From positions 62,001 through 126,000 of the forward strand of contig QZDX01000004.1 of assembly GCA_009917555.1 (NCBI GenBank): 64,000 nt of DNA, written 5' to 3'. The stretch is from a bacterium 1XD21-13 (lineage in GTDB: Bacteria; Bacillota; Clostridia; Lachnospirales; Lachnospiraceae). The notes beneath the pieces are model-generated. The model saw only the letters and a program-made list of their open reading frames with translations. It was not told the DNA's origin and did not search any database. Positions 1 to 9,098 of the stretch are shown here, in pieces (the first letter of the stretch is position 1; each line of letters opens with the position of its first letter). The translations under genes were made by a program, and so were the position numbers.

Positions 1-1
1 C

Positions 2-139
2 TATCACGCCAACGATGAGGGCGGCCTGGCTTGGAACGATCCTGAGATCGGCGTGGAGTGGCCCATTCCCGAAGGGATGGAATTAACCATATCCGAGAAG
101 GATAAGAAGTGGGGCGGCATTAAGGAGTGGAAGAGATAA
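2..139 (+). CDS. rfbC: dTDP-4-dehydrorhamnose 3,5-epimerase, C-terminal end (partial)
   Basis: Only the last 45 codons are in the window; the gene begins upstream. The visible tail has the EGGLAWNDPEIGVEWP stretch typical of the RfbC/RmlC C-terminus, followed by an SEKDKKW motif. RfbC epimerises dTDP-4-keto-6-deoxyglucose on the way to dTDP-L-rhamnose, which fits the rhamnosyltransferase-like enzymes downstream. The stop codon directly abuts the next ATG, so the following gene is almost certainly in the same operon. The catalytic residues lie outside the window and cannot be checked. Confidence 0.85.
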   Translation, partial: YHANDEGGLAWNDPEIGVEWPIPEGMELTISEKDKKWGGIKEWKR

Positions 140-961
140 ATGGAAGAAAGCAGACGGCTTACGGCTGAGGTATTTATAGATACCGGAAAAGACTTTCGCC
201 CGGAGGATTCCCTGCAGGCAGAATATACCTGTACCCTCGGCGAAACCATCACCTTAGAATTTGACTTAAGTGTATTTGAGCATACCTGCGGCTTTCGTTT
301 TGATCCGCTTTTGGAAGACAGCAGCATGGTAAAGCTTTTGGAGCTTACGCTCACCTATGAGGATGGAGAGAGCAAAACCATAGATTTATCCAGGATTAAA
401 ACCAACAGCGATGTGGATTTTGAGCCAATCTTTGTCTATCTTCACAAGGACCCCAAGTTCTTTGCGGACGAGGCTCTCTGTCTTAAGCTTGCAGGGGCTA
501 AGGTGCGCTTTCAGATTTTAGAGCTGGGCCTGGGAGAAAAGGAATACTGGCAGGAGATCAAAAAGCACAGCGTATCCGAGAAGGAAAAGGAACAGATTCT
601 GAATAAGCTCGAACTGTCCATGAACCAGAACCGGGAGCTGGAGCAGGAAAACAGGAGACTTAAGATTGAGGAGGCAGATATCTATGCCACGGGTATCTGG
701 AGGCTTCAGCATGATGCAAAGGGACCTGTGAAGGTGATTTTTGGAAAGGGAAATATTCTGACCTTCCTGTCAGCAGTGTATCTGGCCCTCTGCTCTGAGC
801 TCTTTATCTTTAATAATGCTTACTATTCCACACCGCGCCCCAATGATCAGACGCTTGTATTCAGCTTTTTCCGCTTTGGCATGGTATGGCTGGGTGCTTT
901 TGTGCTGATTGCAGTGATCAATGGAATGATTCAGAAAGGATACAGACGTGAGCTTACTTAG
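140..961 (+). CDS. Unrecognised coiled-coil protein with two C-terminal membrane segments
   Basis: I do not recognise this 273-residue protein. Residues 1-130 look like a soluble beta-rich domain. Residues 145-190 are charged and heptad-like (EKEQILNKLELSMNQNRELE), suggesting a coiled coil. Two hydrophobic segments follow near residues 205-225 and 240-262. It starts right at the rfbC stop and its 3' end overlaps the ABC permease start by 14 bases, implying translational coupling. By context it may be an accessory component of the polysaccharide exporter or a docking protein for glycosyltransferases; this is inference only. Confidence 0.6.
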   Translation: MEESRRLTAEVFIDTGKDFRPEDSLQAEYTCTLGETITLEFDLSVFEHTCGFRFDPLLEDSSMVKLLELTLTYEDGESKTIDLSRIKTNSDVDFEPIFVYLHKDPKFFADEALCLKLAGAKVRFQILELGLGEKEYWQEIKKHSVSEKEKEQILNKLELSMNQNRELEQENRRLKIEEADIYATGIWRLQHDAKGPVKVIFGKGNILTFLSAVYLALCSELFIFNNAYYSTPRPNDQTLVFSFFRFGMVWLGAFVLIAVINGMIQKGYRRELT

Positions 962-1736
962 TGTATTTGTAAAATACCGGAATCTCATCGGTCAGCTGGT
1001 GAGCCGGGATATCAAAACCAAATACCGCCGTTCCATTCTGGGCCTTTTATGGACCGTACTCAATCCTCTGCTGATGATGACCGTGCTTTCCATTGTGTTT
1101 TCCTATTTCTTTTCCAGGTATGGAAACATTGAAAACTTTCCGGTGTATCTGCTCTGTGGACAGCTGATTTTCAACTTTTTTAATGAGTCTACCAGCATTG
1201 CCATGGGTTCCATTGTCCACAGCGGAGAGCTGATCAAAAAGGTATATGTACCGAAATATTTATTTCCGATTTCCAAGGTTCTCTCAAGCGGAGTAAATCT
1301 TTTGGCTTCCATGGTGGCCCTGGTGATTGTGATGGTAGTGACCAGAGCGCGGGTAACGCCGACAGTTCTTTTGGCGGTGTTTCCCCTTTTGTATGTGCTG
1401 CTCTTTTCCACAGGAGTGAGCCTGTTTTTGTCAGCTGTTGCAGTGAGCTTTCGGGATCTGATGCATCTTTACAGTGTGATTACCACAGCCTGGATGTACC
1501 TGACACCGGTTATTTATCCCATGGAGATTTTGGAAAATGCCCCTGCATGGGTGGTGTTTATAGTGAACGCAAATCCCATGACAGGCTTTATCAAGATATT
1601 CCGCTGTGTGGTTCTGGAAGGAGTAACGGCCCCGGCCATTCTTCATATACAGAGCCTGACATGGTGTGTGATAGCCTTGCTTGTAGGCTCCCTTGTGTTT
1701 AAGAAATCCCAAGACACCTTTATATTGAAAATATAG
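948..1736 (+). CDS. ABC-2 type polysaccharide/polyol-phosphate export permease (Wzm/TagG-like)
   Basis: The 262-residue protein has about six hydrophobic segments and the N-terminal amphipathic stretch LIGQLVSRDIKTKYRRSILG, the hallmark of ABC-2 permeases of the TagG/RfbA/Wzm family (SRDIKxRYRxSxLG). These permeases move lipid-linked surface polysaccharides or teichoic acids across the cytoplasmic membrane. The matching ATPase follows 67 bases downstream. Length is normal for the family. It overlaps the preceding gene, so the exporter genes are co-transcribed with rfbC. Confidence 0.88.
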   Translation: MSLLSVFVKYRNLIGQLVSRDIKTKYRRSILGLLWTVLNPLLMMTVLSIVFSYFFSRYGNIENFPVYLLCGQLIFNFFNESTSIAMGSIVHSGELIKKVYVPKYLFPISKVLSSGVNLLASMVALVIVMVVTRARVTPTVLLAVFPLLYVLLFSTGVSLFLSAVAVSFRDLMHLYSVITTAWMYLTPVIYPMEILENAPAWVVFIVNANPMTGFIKIFRCVVLEGVTAPAILHIQSLTWCVIALLVGSLVFKKSQDTFILKI

Positions 1737-1803
1737 AATAGCAGCCTGGGGAGTGACCTTTGAGGCGCGAGGATAATGATGGAGCGGGATTAGGAGACAA
1801 AAT

Positions 1804-2544
1804 ATGAAGATAGAAAATGCCATAGAGGTAAAGGATGTATCCATGTGCTTCAACCTCTCCAGGGAAAAGGTGGACAGCATCAAGGAGTATGTCATCAAGG
1901 CGTTAAAGCGTCAGCTTTTTTATGAGGAATTTTGGGCTTTAAATGATGTGAGCTTTGAGATACGAAAGGGCGATTCCGTGGGCCTGGTAGGTATGAATGG
2001 CTCCGGAAAGAGCACCATGTTAAAAATCATTGCCGGAGTTCTTCGCCCCACCAAGGGAACAGTGGAGACCACCGGAACCATAGCTCCCATGATCGAGCTG
2101 GGGGCCGGCTTTGACCATGATCTGACGGCGCGGGAGAATATCTTCCTAAATGGAGCTCTCATTGGCTATCCCAGGGAAATGCTGGAGGAGCGTTTTGATG
2201 ATATTATTGCCTTTGCGGGATTGGAGCGTTTTGTGGATGTACCCATTAAGAACTTTTCCTCCGGTATGCTGGCCCGGCTGGGATTTTCCATTGCTACCAT
2301 TGTGGATGCGGATATTCTGATTGTGGATGAGATTCTGGCCGTGGGAGACTACCAGTTCCAGAATAAGTGCAAAAAGCGCATTCGGGAAATGATGGAGCAA
2401 AATACCACCGTGTTGTTTGTGTCCCACAGCATTGAGCAGGTAAAGGAGATCTGTAACAAAGCCATCTGGATCGATCATGGACATGTGCGGATGATGGGGG
2501 AAGCCGAGGAGGTATGTGACGCTTATGAGGCTCCCGATGAATAA
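1804..2544 (+). CDS. ABC polysaccharide export ATPase (Wzt/TagH-like, short form)
   Basis: This is the ATP-binding subunit paired with the upstream permease. It has Walker A GMNGSGKST at residues 63-71, the signature NFSSGMLARLG near residue 155 and Walker B ADILIVDEIL near 170-180. An N-terminal FNLSREKVDSIKEY stretch is typical of the TagH/Wzt group. At 246 residues it lacks the C-terminal carbohydrate-binding domain of long Wzt proteins. It therefore probably does not recognise a chain-terminal modification itself. The start is supported by AGGAG just upstream. Confidence 0.9.
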   Translation: MKIENAIEVKDVSMCFNLSREKVDSIKEYVIKALKRQLFYEEFWALNDVSFEIRKGDSVGLVGMNGSGKSTMLKIIAGVLRPTKGTVETTGTIAPMIELGAGFDHDLTARENIFLNGALIGYPREMLEERFDDIIAFAGLERFVDVPIKNFSSGMLARLGFSIATIVDADILIVDEILAVGDYQFQNKCKKRIREMMEQNTTVLFVSHSIEQVKEICNKAIWIDHGHVRMMGEAEEVCDAYEAPDE

Positions 2545-2600
2545 TGCTTGTGGCATTGCTCCACAGAAAAGCTGTTGAACAGTTAGGTAAGAGGTAAGAG

Positions 2601-4562
2601 ATGGATAACCAGGAATTACAGAATGATTATAAAAAATTATATGAGGCCGAGCGGGAAAAGACAGAGGTGCTTTTAAGCAAGATCGAGGAATCGGAGAAAG
2701 AGATCGAAGAGCTTCGTTTCAAGCTGGATCGCATTAAAAACAGCTTTGCATGGAAGCTGTCTTCCCCTCTGCGGAAGGGTCTTCATTTTTATGAGAAGAC
2801 GAGAGATCGCCTCACCCGATATGGCTCAATTCCCGGCCTGATGCGCAAGGTTCGCAGCAAGCTTCAGGAGCGCAAGAACATGAAGCGCCATGGGACAGCC
2901 AGCTTTCCTACGCCGGAGGAGGCCAGGAAGCAACGGGAAACGATCTTTGAAAATAAGGTGAAATTTAGTATCCTGGTGCCTCTTTATAATACGCCGGAAA
3001 AGTTTTTGACCGATATGCTGGACTCTGTGAAGGGACAGACCTACGAGAACTGGGAGCTTTGTCTGGCAGACGGCAGCGATCATGAGCATGCCTATGTGGG
3101 AGAGATCTGTAAAAGATATGGGGCGGATGACGGGCGCATGATATACCATGTACTGGATCACAACTACGGGATTTCAGGAAACACCAATGAGTGTCTGAAG
3201 CTGGCAACAGGGGATTATATCGGCTTGTTTGATCACGATGACATTCTTCATCCGGCGGCTCTCTATGAATATGCAAAGGCTATTAATGAGACAGGGGCAG
3301 ATTATATCTACTGCGATGAGATTACCTTTGAGGGCGACAGCATTGATCATATGATTGTGCTCCATTTTAAGCCGGATTTTGCCATTGATAATCTTCGCGG
3401 AAATAATTATATCTGCCATTTTTCCGCATTTTCCAGAGAGCTTCTGGATGAAGCCGGGGTATTTCGAAGTGAGTATGACGGAAGCCAGGACCATGATATG
3501 ATTCTTCGGCTGACCACAAGAGCCAGGAAGGTATACCATGTGCCTAAGGCTTTGTACTACTGGCGCTCCCATAAGGCATCTGTGGCTCAGGATATCAATG
3601 CCAAAACCTATGCGGTGGATGCAGCCAAGCGGGCGGTTCATGATCATATCTTAGCGGTTTATGGAATGGATGCAAAGGTAGAGAGTACCCGCGCCTTCCC
3701 TACCATCTTTCGGATTCGTTACCCCCTGGTTGAGAAGCCCTTGATTTCCATCGTGATCCCCAATAAGGATCATATGGAGGATTTGTCCCGCTGCGTGGAG
3801 TCCATTGTTAATAAGTCTACCTATTCCAACTATGAAATCATTGTGGTAGAAAATAACAGCGAGACAAAGGAAATCTTTGATTATTATAAGGCGCTGGAGC
3901 ACAATGAGCGGATTCGCATTGTAAAGTATGAGGGAGATTTTAATTATTCCCGCATTAATAATTTCGGTGTGTCCTTTGCAAATGGAAAATATGTGCTTCT
4001 CCTGAATAATGATATGAAGGTGATTACGCGGGAATGGATGGAGGAGCTTCTGATGTATGCCCAGAGATCGGATGTGGCGGCGGTGGGAGGAAAGCTGTAC
4101 TATGCGGACAATTCCATTCAGCATGCGGGCATTGTGATTGGCCTGGGGGCTCACCGGGCAGCAGGGCATACACACTATAAGGATGACAAAATGCATTTGG
4201 GCTATATGGGACGGCTTTGCTATGCCCAGGATGTGACAGCCGTGACAGGAGCCTGCCTTCTGGTGGGAAGGAAGCAGTATGATGAGGTGGGAGGCTTAGA
4301 TGAGACCTTCAGTGTAGCCTTTAATGATGTGGATTTCTGCTTAAAGCTTCGAAAGGCGGGGTATTTGAATGTGTTTACACCCTTCTGTGAGCTGTTCCAC
4401 TATGAGTCCAAGACCCGGGGAATGGAGGAGGGAGAGAAGCTGAAGCGCTTCCAGAATGAGGTTGCCCTTTTCCGCGAGAAGTGGAAGGCAGAGCTGGAGG
4501 CTGGTGATCCTTATTTTAACCCTAATTTTTCTTTGGATTATTCGGATTATACAATTAAATAA
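2601..4562 (+). CDS. Double-domain GT2 glycosyltransferase
   Basis: The 653-residue protein has a coiled-coil N-terminus (about 1-60) ending in the AWKLSSPLR motif often seen ahead of GT2 domains. Two family 2 glycosyltransferase domains follow. The first starts near residue 120 (FSILVPLYNTPEKF) with its acidic metal-binding motif DHDD near residue 210. The second starts near 380 (ISIVIPNKD) with NNDM near 468. It probably adds two successive sugars, often rhamnose in such loci, to the lipid-linked chain in the cytoplasm. It lies directly after the export ATPase. Sugar donor and linkage cannot be read from sequence. Confidence 0.88.
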   Translation: MDNQELQNDYKKLYEAEREKTEVLLSKIEESEKEIEELRFKLDRIKNSFAWKLSSPLRKGLHFYEKTRDRLTRYGSIPGLMRKVRSKLQERKNMKRHGTASFPTPEEARKQRETIFENKVKFSILVPLYNTPEKFLTDMLDSVKGQTYENWELCLADGSDHEHAYVGEICKRYGADDGRMIYHVLDHNYGISGNTNECLKLATGDYIGLFDHDDILHPAALYEYAKAINETGADYIYCDEITFEGDSIDHMIVLHFKPDFAIDNLRGNNYICHFSAFSRELLDEAGVFRSEYDGSQDHDMILRLTTRARKVYHVPKALYYWRSHKASVAQDINAKTYAVDAAKRAVHDHILAVYGMDAKVESTRAFPTIFRIRYPLVEKPLISIVIPNKDHMEDLSRCVESIVNKSTYSNYEIIVVENNSETKEIFDYYKALEHNERIRIVKYEGDFNYSRINNFGVSFANGKYVLLLNNDMKVITREWMEELLMYAQRSDVAAVGGKLYYADNSIQHAGIVIGLGAHRAAGHTHYKDDKMHLGYMGRLCYAQDVTAVTGACLLVGRKQYDEVGGLDETFSVAFNDVDFCLKLRKAGYLNVFTPFCELFHYESKTRGMEEGEKLKRFQNEVALFREKWKAELEAGDPYFNPNFSLDYSDYTIK

Positions 4563-4617
4563 GATGCTTCAAAGGATAACACAGGTAAATTTGAAATATG
4601 ATTAGGAAATCAAGGTC

Positions 4618-6384
4618 ATGACGGGAAAACCATACGGAACTATAGAAAAAATCATAGCTGCCGCAGTCGCATTTCTGGCCGTGGCAGGCTTTAACCTGCT
4701 TTACGGAATACGGGGAGAGAGCACCATGTTCTCAAATAGCGTTTTTTGTATGGTGGCTTTTGGCGCTTTCCTGTTTCTCGGCCTCTATGTGTTGGGGCAG
4801 AACCTTCATAAGCGTATACTTGTGTATGGCTTTATAGGCGGTTTTTTGGCAGCGGTTATGACCTGTATGGGCTGTTCACTGAACTATACGGATACCATTT
4901 GGCATGGACGGGTGTTCGGGGCAATCCTCTGTCTGACTCCATTTTTTAGTATGTGTGCGGGAGCGCTGCTTCTTTTACTGGAGGAGGGGAGGAGTGCTGT
5001 CTGGAAGGAGCAGGCACCGGGAGCCCGCTGGTTCCTTCTGTGCTGGCTTTTCCTGTTTTTGTCCTGGGTTCCGGTGCTTTTGGCCTCCTGGCCGGGAATT
5101 TTTTCTTATGATTGTGGCTGGCAGCTAACAAGCTTTGTGGATGGTCAGGTGACAGGTCATCATCCCATTCTCCACACCTATTTGCTGGGACTTTGCCGGC
5201 AGGTGGGAAGAAGTCTTTTTGTGGGCAACAATGGGGGAGCTGTGCTCTATTCTCTCTTGCAGATGGCTTGCCTGTCCGTGATGTATGCTTATGTCTGCTA
5301 TTATTTGAAGAAGAAGCAGGCTCCGCAGTGGCTTCAGGCAGGGACCTTTGTCTTTTTTGCCATTCATCCGGTAAACAGTCTGATGGCGCTGTGTGCTACC
5401 AAGGATTCTCTTTTTACTGGATTGTTTGCCGTATTTTTGGTACAGCTTTTTGAGATGGCAGAGGATAAGGAAGCATTTTTTTCTTCTGTTTTGCGCCAGA
5501 TTCGGTTCTGCCTAACCGTGTTTTTACTTTTTGCCTTCCGAAATAATGGATTTCATACCTTTGTTTTATGCATCCCCTTCCTGCTCTGGGCCTTTTGGGA
5601 ATACTGGAAGAGTCTGGGGATTCTGATTTTGATTTGCTTAAGTCTCTACGGATTGTACACAGGCCCTGTCTATGGTCTTCTTGGAATTGAGAAGGGTGAT
5701 CCCAGGGAGATGTGCAGCGTACTGATGCAGTCGGCTGCCCGTGTATACAATCTGGATTATCAGGGGCTGACCCAGGAGGAGAGAGAGGCTTTCCTTTCTA
5801 TCATAGAGGAGGAGGGGATGAACTCCTACATGTCCCGGTTTGCAGATCCGGTAAAGGCATACTTCAACGGCAAAAAATTCAGTCAGAATCCGGGACCCTT
5901 TTTGAAGGCCTGGGCGTCAGCAGGATGGAGACACAAGCGAATCTATGTGGATTCCTTCTTAGCCAATACCTATGGCTATTGGTATCCGGGCAATTCTATT
6001 GAGGATACGGAGCATGGAAGAGACTACTTTGAATATTACTGTAAGGAATTTCGGGAGGATGTGGATGTGGTGATGGAGCCAAGGCTTCCCGCCCTTTCCG
6101 AGCTTTATCGAAGGATTGGAAATGAATCCGCTTTTCAAAGGGTGCCTGTGGTGGCAGCCAGCTTTAATTTGGGTGTGTATACCTGGCTTTTGTTTTTTAC
6201 ATTTTTGCTGCTTTTGTATCGGCAGCAATATGGGGAACTCATTCTTGTGATTCCTTTGATTATGTATTTTCTAACTACGATGTTGGGGCCGGTGGTAAAG
6301 ATGCGGTATCATTATCCGCTGATAGCCTGCGCGCCATTACTTATTTTTCTCATATGGAGGAGGGAGCGAGAGTGGACAAAATAG
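4618..6384 (+). CDS. Large polytopic membrane protein, DUF6020-like (possible GT-C enzyme)
   Basis: The 588-residue protein has about ten or more hydrophobic segments and an extracytoplasmic stretch near residues 370-510. The segment LSWVPVLLASWPGIFSYDCGWQ after the fourth or fifth helix resembles DUF6020 family proteins, which occur in Gram-positive polysaccharide loci. The acidic residue after a conserved PGxxSYD is reminiscent of GT-C glycosyltransferases, which use polyprenyl-phosphate sugars on the outer membrane face. The next gene encodes a likely maker of such a donor, which supports this idea. Family assignment is from memory and the function is inferred. Confidence 0.65.
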   Translation: MTGKPYGTIEKIIAAAVAFLAVAGFNLLYGIRGESTMFSNSVFCMVAFGAFLFLGLYVLGQNLHKRILVYGFIGGFLAAVMTCMGCSLNYTDTIWHGRVFGAILCLTPFFSMCAGALLLLLEEGRSAVWKEQAPGARWFLLCWLFLFLSWVPVLLASWPGIFSYDCGWQLTSFVDGQVTGHHPILHTYLLGLCRQVGRSLFVGNNGGAVLYSLLQMACLSVMYAYVCYYLKKKQAPQWLQAGTFVFFAIHPVNSLMALCATKDSLFTGLFAVFLVQLFEMAEDKEAFFSSVLRQIRFCLTVFLLFAFRNNGFHTFVLCIPFLLWAFWEYWKSLGILILICLSLYGLYTGPVYGLLGIEKGDPREMCSVLMQSAARVYNLDYQGLTQEEREAFLSIIEEEGMNSYMSRFADPVKAYFNGKKFSQNPGPFLKAWASAGWRHKRIYVDSFLANTYGYWYPGNSIEDTEHGRDYFEYYCKEFREDVDVVMEPRLPALSELYRRIGNESAFQRVPVVAASFNLGVYTWLLFFTFLLLLYRQQYGELILVIPLIMYFLTTMLGPVVKMRYHYPLIACAPLLIFLIWRREREWTK

Positions 6385-7319
6385 CTGTACTGGTGCCCTG
6401 TTATAACGAGAGTAAAACTGTAAAAAAGGTAGTGGAGGACTTTCGCCGGGAGCTTCCGGAAGCGGTGATTTATGTCTACGACAATAATTCCACAGATGGT
6501 ACGGCGGAGCTGGCTTGGGAAGCCGGGGCGGTAGTGCGCCAGGAACGTCGTCAGGGAAAGGGAAGCGTGATCCGCCGGATGTTCCGTGAGGTGGATGCCA
6601 GAGTTTATGTTATGGTGGACGGGGATGATACCTATCCGGCCGAGGCGGCTCCAGAGATGGTGAGAAGAGTCCTGGAGGAGCAGGCGGACATGGTAGTGGG
6701 GGATCGACTTTCCTCGACCTATTATACGGAAAATAAACGTCCTTTCCATAATTTTGGCAATTCCTTTGTGAAGAATTGCATCAATCGTTTTTTTGATACG
6801 AATATTCAGGATATTATGACAGGCTACCGAGCCTTTAGCTATTCCTTTGTAAAAACCTTTCCGGTGCTCTCCAGAGGCTTCGAGATCGAGACCGAGATGA
6901 GCATTCATGCAGCGGACAAGCATATGCAGGTGGACAATGTAGTTATTGAGTATCGGGACCGGCCTGAGGGCAGTGTTTCTAAGCTGAATACCTTTTCTGA
7001 TGGATTTAAGGTGCTGACACGGATTTTGAATTTGTATAAGAATTACAAGCCCTTTAGCTTCTTTTCTCTGCTGTCAAGTGTTTTAGTGGTCCTGGGTGTG
7101 GGATTTTTGATTCCAGTGATTGTGGACTATATAGAGACGGGGCTGGTACCTAAGTTTCCAACCCTGATTGTGTGCTGCTTTGTGCTGGTTGCTGCCTTGC
7201 AGTCCTTTTTTGCAGGGTTGGTTTTGCAGAGCATGGAGCAGAAGAATAAGCAGGATTTTGAGATGCAGCTGCTGGCAGTACGGGATAGATATGAGAAGCT
7301 GCATGGATCGGAGGAATGA
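6372..7319 (+). CDS. DPM1/GtrB-like polyprenyl-phosphate glycosyltransferase (GT2)
   Basis: This family 2 glycosyltransferase begins IAVLVPCYNESKTV and has DGDDTYPA near residue 80, the metal/nucleotide-sugar motif of dolichol- or undecaprenyl-phosphate sugar synthases. Two C-terminal membrane segments lie near residues 230-290. It likely transfers a sugar from a nucleotide donor to polyprenyl phosphate for use outside the membrane. I chose the GTG at 6372 because GGAGGAGGGA lies 6 bases upstream. An in-frame ATG at 6354 would also work but has no such site. It overlaps the end of the preceding membrane protein by 13 bases. Confidence 0.85.
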   Translation: MDKIAVLVPCYNESKTVKKVVEDFRRELPEAVIYVYDNNSTDGTAELAWEAGAVVRQERRQGKGSVIRRMFREVDARVYVMVDGDDTYPAEAAPEMVRRVLEEQADMVVGDRLSSTYYTENKRPFHNFGNSFVKNCINRFFDTNIQDIMTGYRAFSYSFVKTFPVLSRGFEIETEMSIHAADKHMQVDNVVIEYRDRPEGSVSKLNTFSDGFKVLTRILNLYKNYKPFSFFSLLSSVLVVLGVGFLIPVIVDYIETGLVPKFPTLIVCCFVLVAALQSFFAGLVLQSMEQKNKQDFEMQLLAVRDRYEKLHGSEE

Positions 7320-7322
7320 TCC

Positions 7323-9086
7323 ATGAGGAAGGATAGAGGGAAGGCTTTAATTGCGCTGGGGGTATCCTTGGGGATTGCATGCTTATGTGGTGTGCTTTTA
7401 TATGGGACCACAGGCTTTATTTATGCCATTGCGGATGATGTGATTATGCGGGACATTGCTTCCGGAGCTTTTACCGGGACGCCGGATGGACATCTGATTT
7501 TTGTCCGGTATGTGCTGGGGTTTTTGCTGAGCCGGCTTTATTTGGTGAATGATGCCATAGACTGGTATGGTTTTTTTATGGCAGGCTGTCTGCTTTTGGC
7601 ACTGGCTGTGATCCTGTACCGCGGCTTGGCAATGAAAAGAGGCCTTATTTGGAAAGCAACATATACAGGGCTTGCTTTGGGATTGTTTGGAATCGGACTG
7701 CTGTCTCATGCAGCACAGTTTGAGTGGACCATAAGCGCGGCAGCTCTTGGGTCAGCTGCCTTCTACCTGTATGTTACCTTAGAGGGAAAAAAGACCAGAC
7801 AACTGTGGGATTCACTCCTGATCTGGTTTTTGCTGCTTTTAACCTTCTGTATTCGGTATGACGTGTTTTTTATGATAATGCCAGGCTTTGGGATTGTCTT
7901 TTTGTGGAGATTTGTCAGAAAAAAAGAGAGGGGAAGCTTTCACTTTCGTTTTGGAGAAATCTTTCTGCCCATCTTGGTTTTTGCCAGTGTGGGAGTAGTG
8001 ACACTGATCGAGAGCCAGGCTTACTCCAAGGAGGACTGGAAGGAATTTAAGCGATTTCAGAATGCCAGATCAGAGGTTTACGATTATTCCGGAGTGCCTT
8101 CCTATGAAGCAAATCCGGGTTTTTTTGAGGAATTGGGACTGGATGAGCATGAGGTGCGAAATCTCCGCCATTATGCCCTTTATCTGGTGGAGGATTTGGA
8201 CGCGGACATGATGGAAGCCTTGCGGGAGGAGGCTGTGCGTCAGGCGTCAGAGGAGCTGGGAGGAAGGAAAAGGGTGAAGGCCGGACTGACTTTAAGCTTT
8301 AAGCAGCTGGTAAGTCCGGAATATATGTCAGTTAGCCTGCCTGCCCTGCTTTTTTTCATAGGAATTCTAATGCTTGCCGTTGGCAGACAGAAAAAAGGAG
8401 CTGTAATCCCCCTCTTTTTGTTTTTGGGAGCAGAGGGGGTGCTGTGGCCCATTCTGGGCTTTGCCGGAAGGCTTCCAGAGCGTGTGGCTTTTTCCCTGCA
8501 TCTGACGATGATGCTTGGCATGGCAGCTTACTTTGTTCGTCTGTGGAGTGAAAAGGAAGAGGAGGATGAGCGAGGGAAGAAAACCCTGTGGAAGTGCGGG
8601 ACTGTGCTGGCGGCAATGCTCCTGTGCCTGGGAGGGGCTGTATTCAGGCTTCAAAAAACCATAGTGTGGAATCAGGAAAAGCGGGCAATGGATGACAGCT
8701 ATCAGCAATTCAAGACGGAGTGCAGGAAGGAAGCGGGAAAGCTGTACTTTATTGAAACCTATATGGCGGAGCCTGTAGGCGGGGCATCTGTGCTGGTTCA
8801 TGGATCTTCGGGAATCAACCGTTGTCTGACCCTGGGCGATTGGTACACCACCTCCCCGTTGGACGAGGAACGAATGAGAGCTCTCGGTATAGAAAATGTG
8901 GAGGAAACGATTCTTAAAAATCCAAATGCTTATCTTGTAGTGCGGGATCTGGAGGATACGGGCTTCCTGGGATCTTATTTTTCCAGTAAATATCCTGAGA
9001 TAGAGCTGGTTTGTCAGGAGGTAAGAAGCGTTGGCGGTCGAAGCTATTATTTGTATCAGCCTGAGAAGACAGAAGGAGAACAATAG
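7323..9086 (+). CDS. Polytopic membrane protein, tandem paralog A
   Basis: I do not recognise a named family. The 587-residue protein has about ten hydrophobic helices, a hydrophilic region around residues 225-325 and a soluble C-terminus. Residues 30-85 contain YAIADDVIMRDIASGAF...GTPDGH...DWYGFFM, which is matched closely by the next gene. The paired aspartates after the first helix resemble the catalytic acidic loop of GT-C glycosyltransferases. It starts 4 bases after the preceding glycosyltransferase stop. A role in glycosylation with lipid-linked sugars is inferred from topology and neighbours. Confidence 0.6.
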   Translation: MRKDRGKALIALGVSLGIACLCGVLLYGTTGFIYAIADDVIMRDIASGAFTGTPDGHLIFVRYVLGFLLSRLYLVNDAIDWYGFFMAGCLLLALAVILYRGLAMKRGLIWKATYTGLALGLFGIGLLSHAAQFEWTISAAALGSAAFYLYVTLEGKKTRQLWDSLLIWFLLLLTFCIRYDVFFMIMPGFGIVFLWRFVRKKERGSFHFRFGEIFLPILVFASVGVVTLIESQAYSKEDWKEFKRFQNARSEVYDYSGVPSYEANPGFFEELGLDEHEVRNLRHYALYLVEDLDADMMEALREEAVRQASEELGGRKRVKAGLTLSFKQLVSPEYMSVSLPALLFFIGILMLAVGRQKKGAVIPLFLFLGAEGVLWPILGFAGRLPERVAFSLHLTMMLGMAAYFVRLWSEKEEEDERGKKTLWKCGTVLAAMLLCLGGAVFRLQKTIVWNQEKRAMDDSYQQFKTECRKEAGKLYFIETYMAEPVGGASVLVHGSSGINRCLTLGDWYTTSPLDEERMRALGIENVEETILKNPNAYLVVRDLEDTGFLGSYFSSKYPEIELVCQEVRSVGGRSYYLYQPEKTEGEQ

Positions 9087-9098
9087 CTGGAGGAAGTC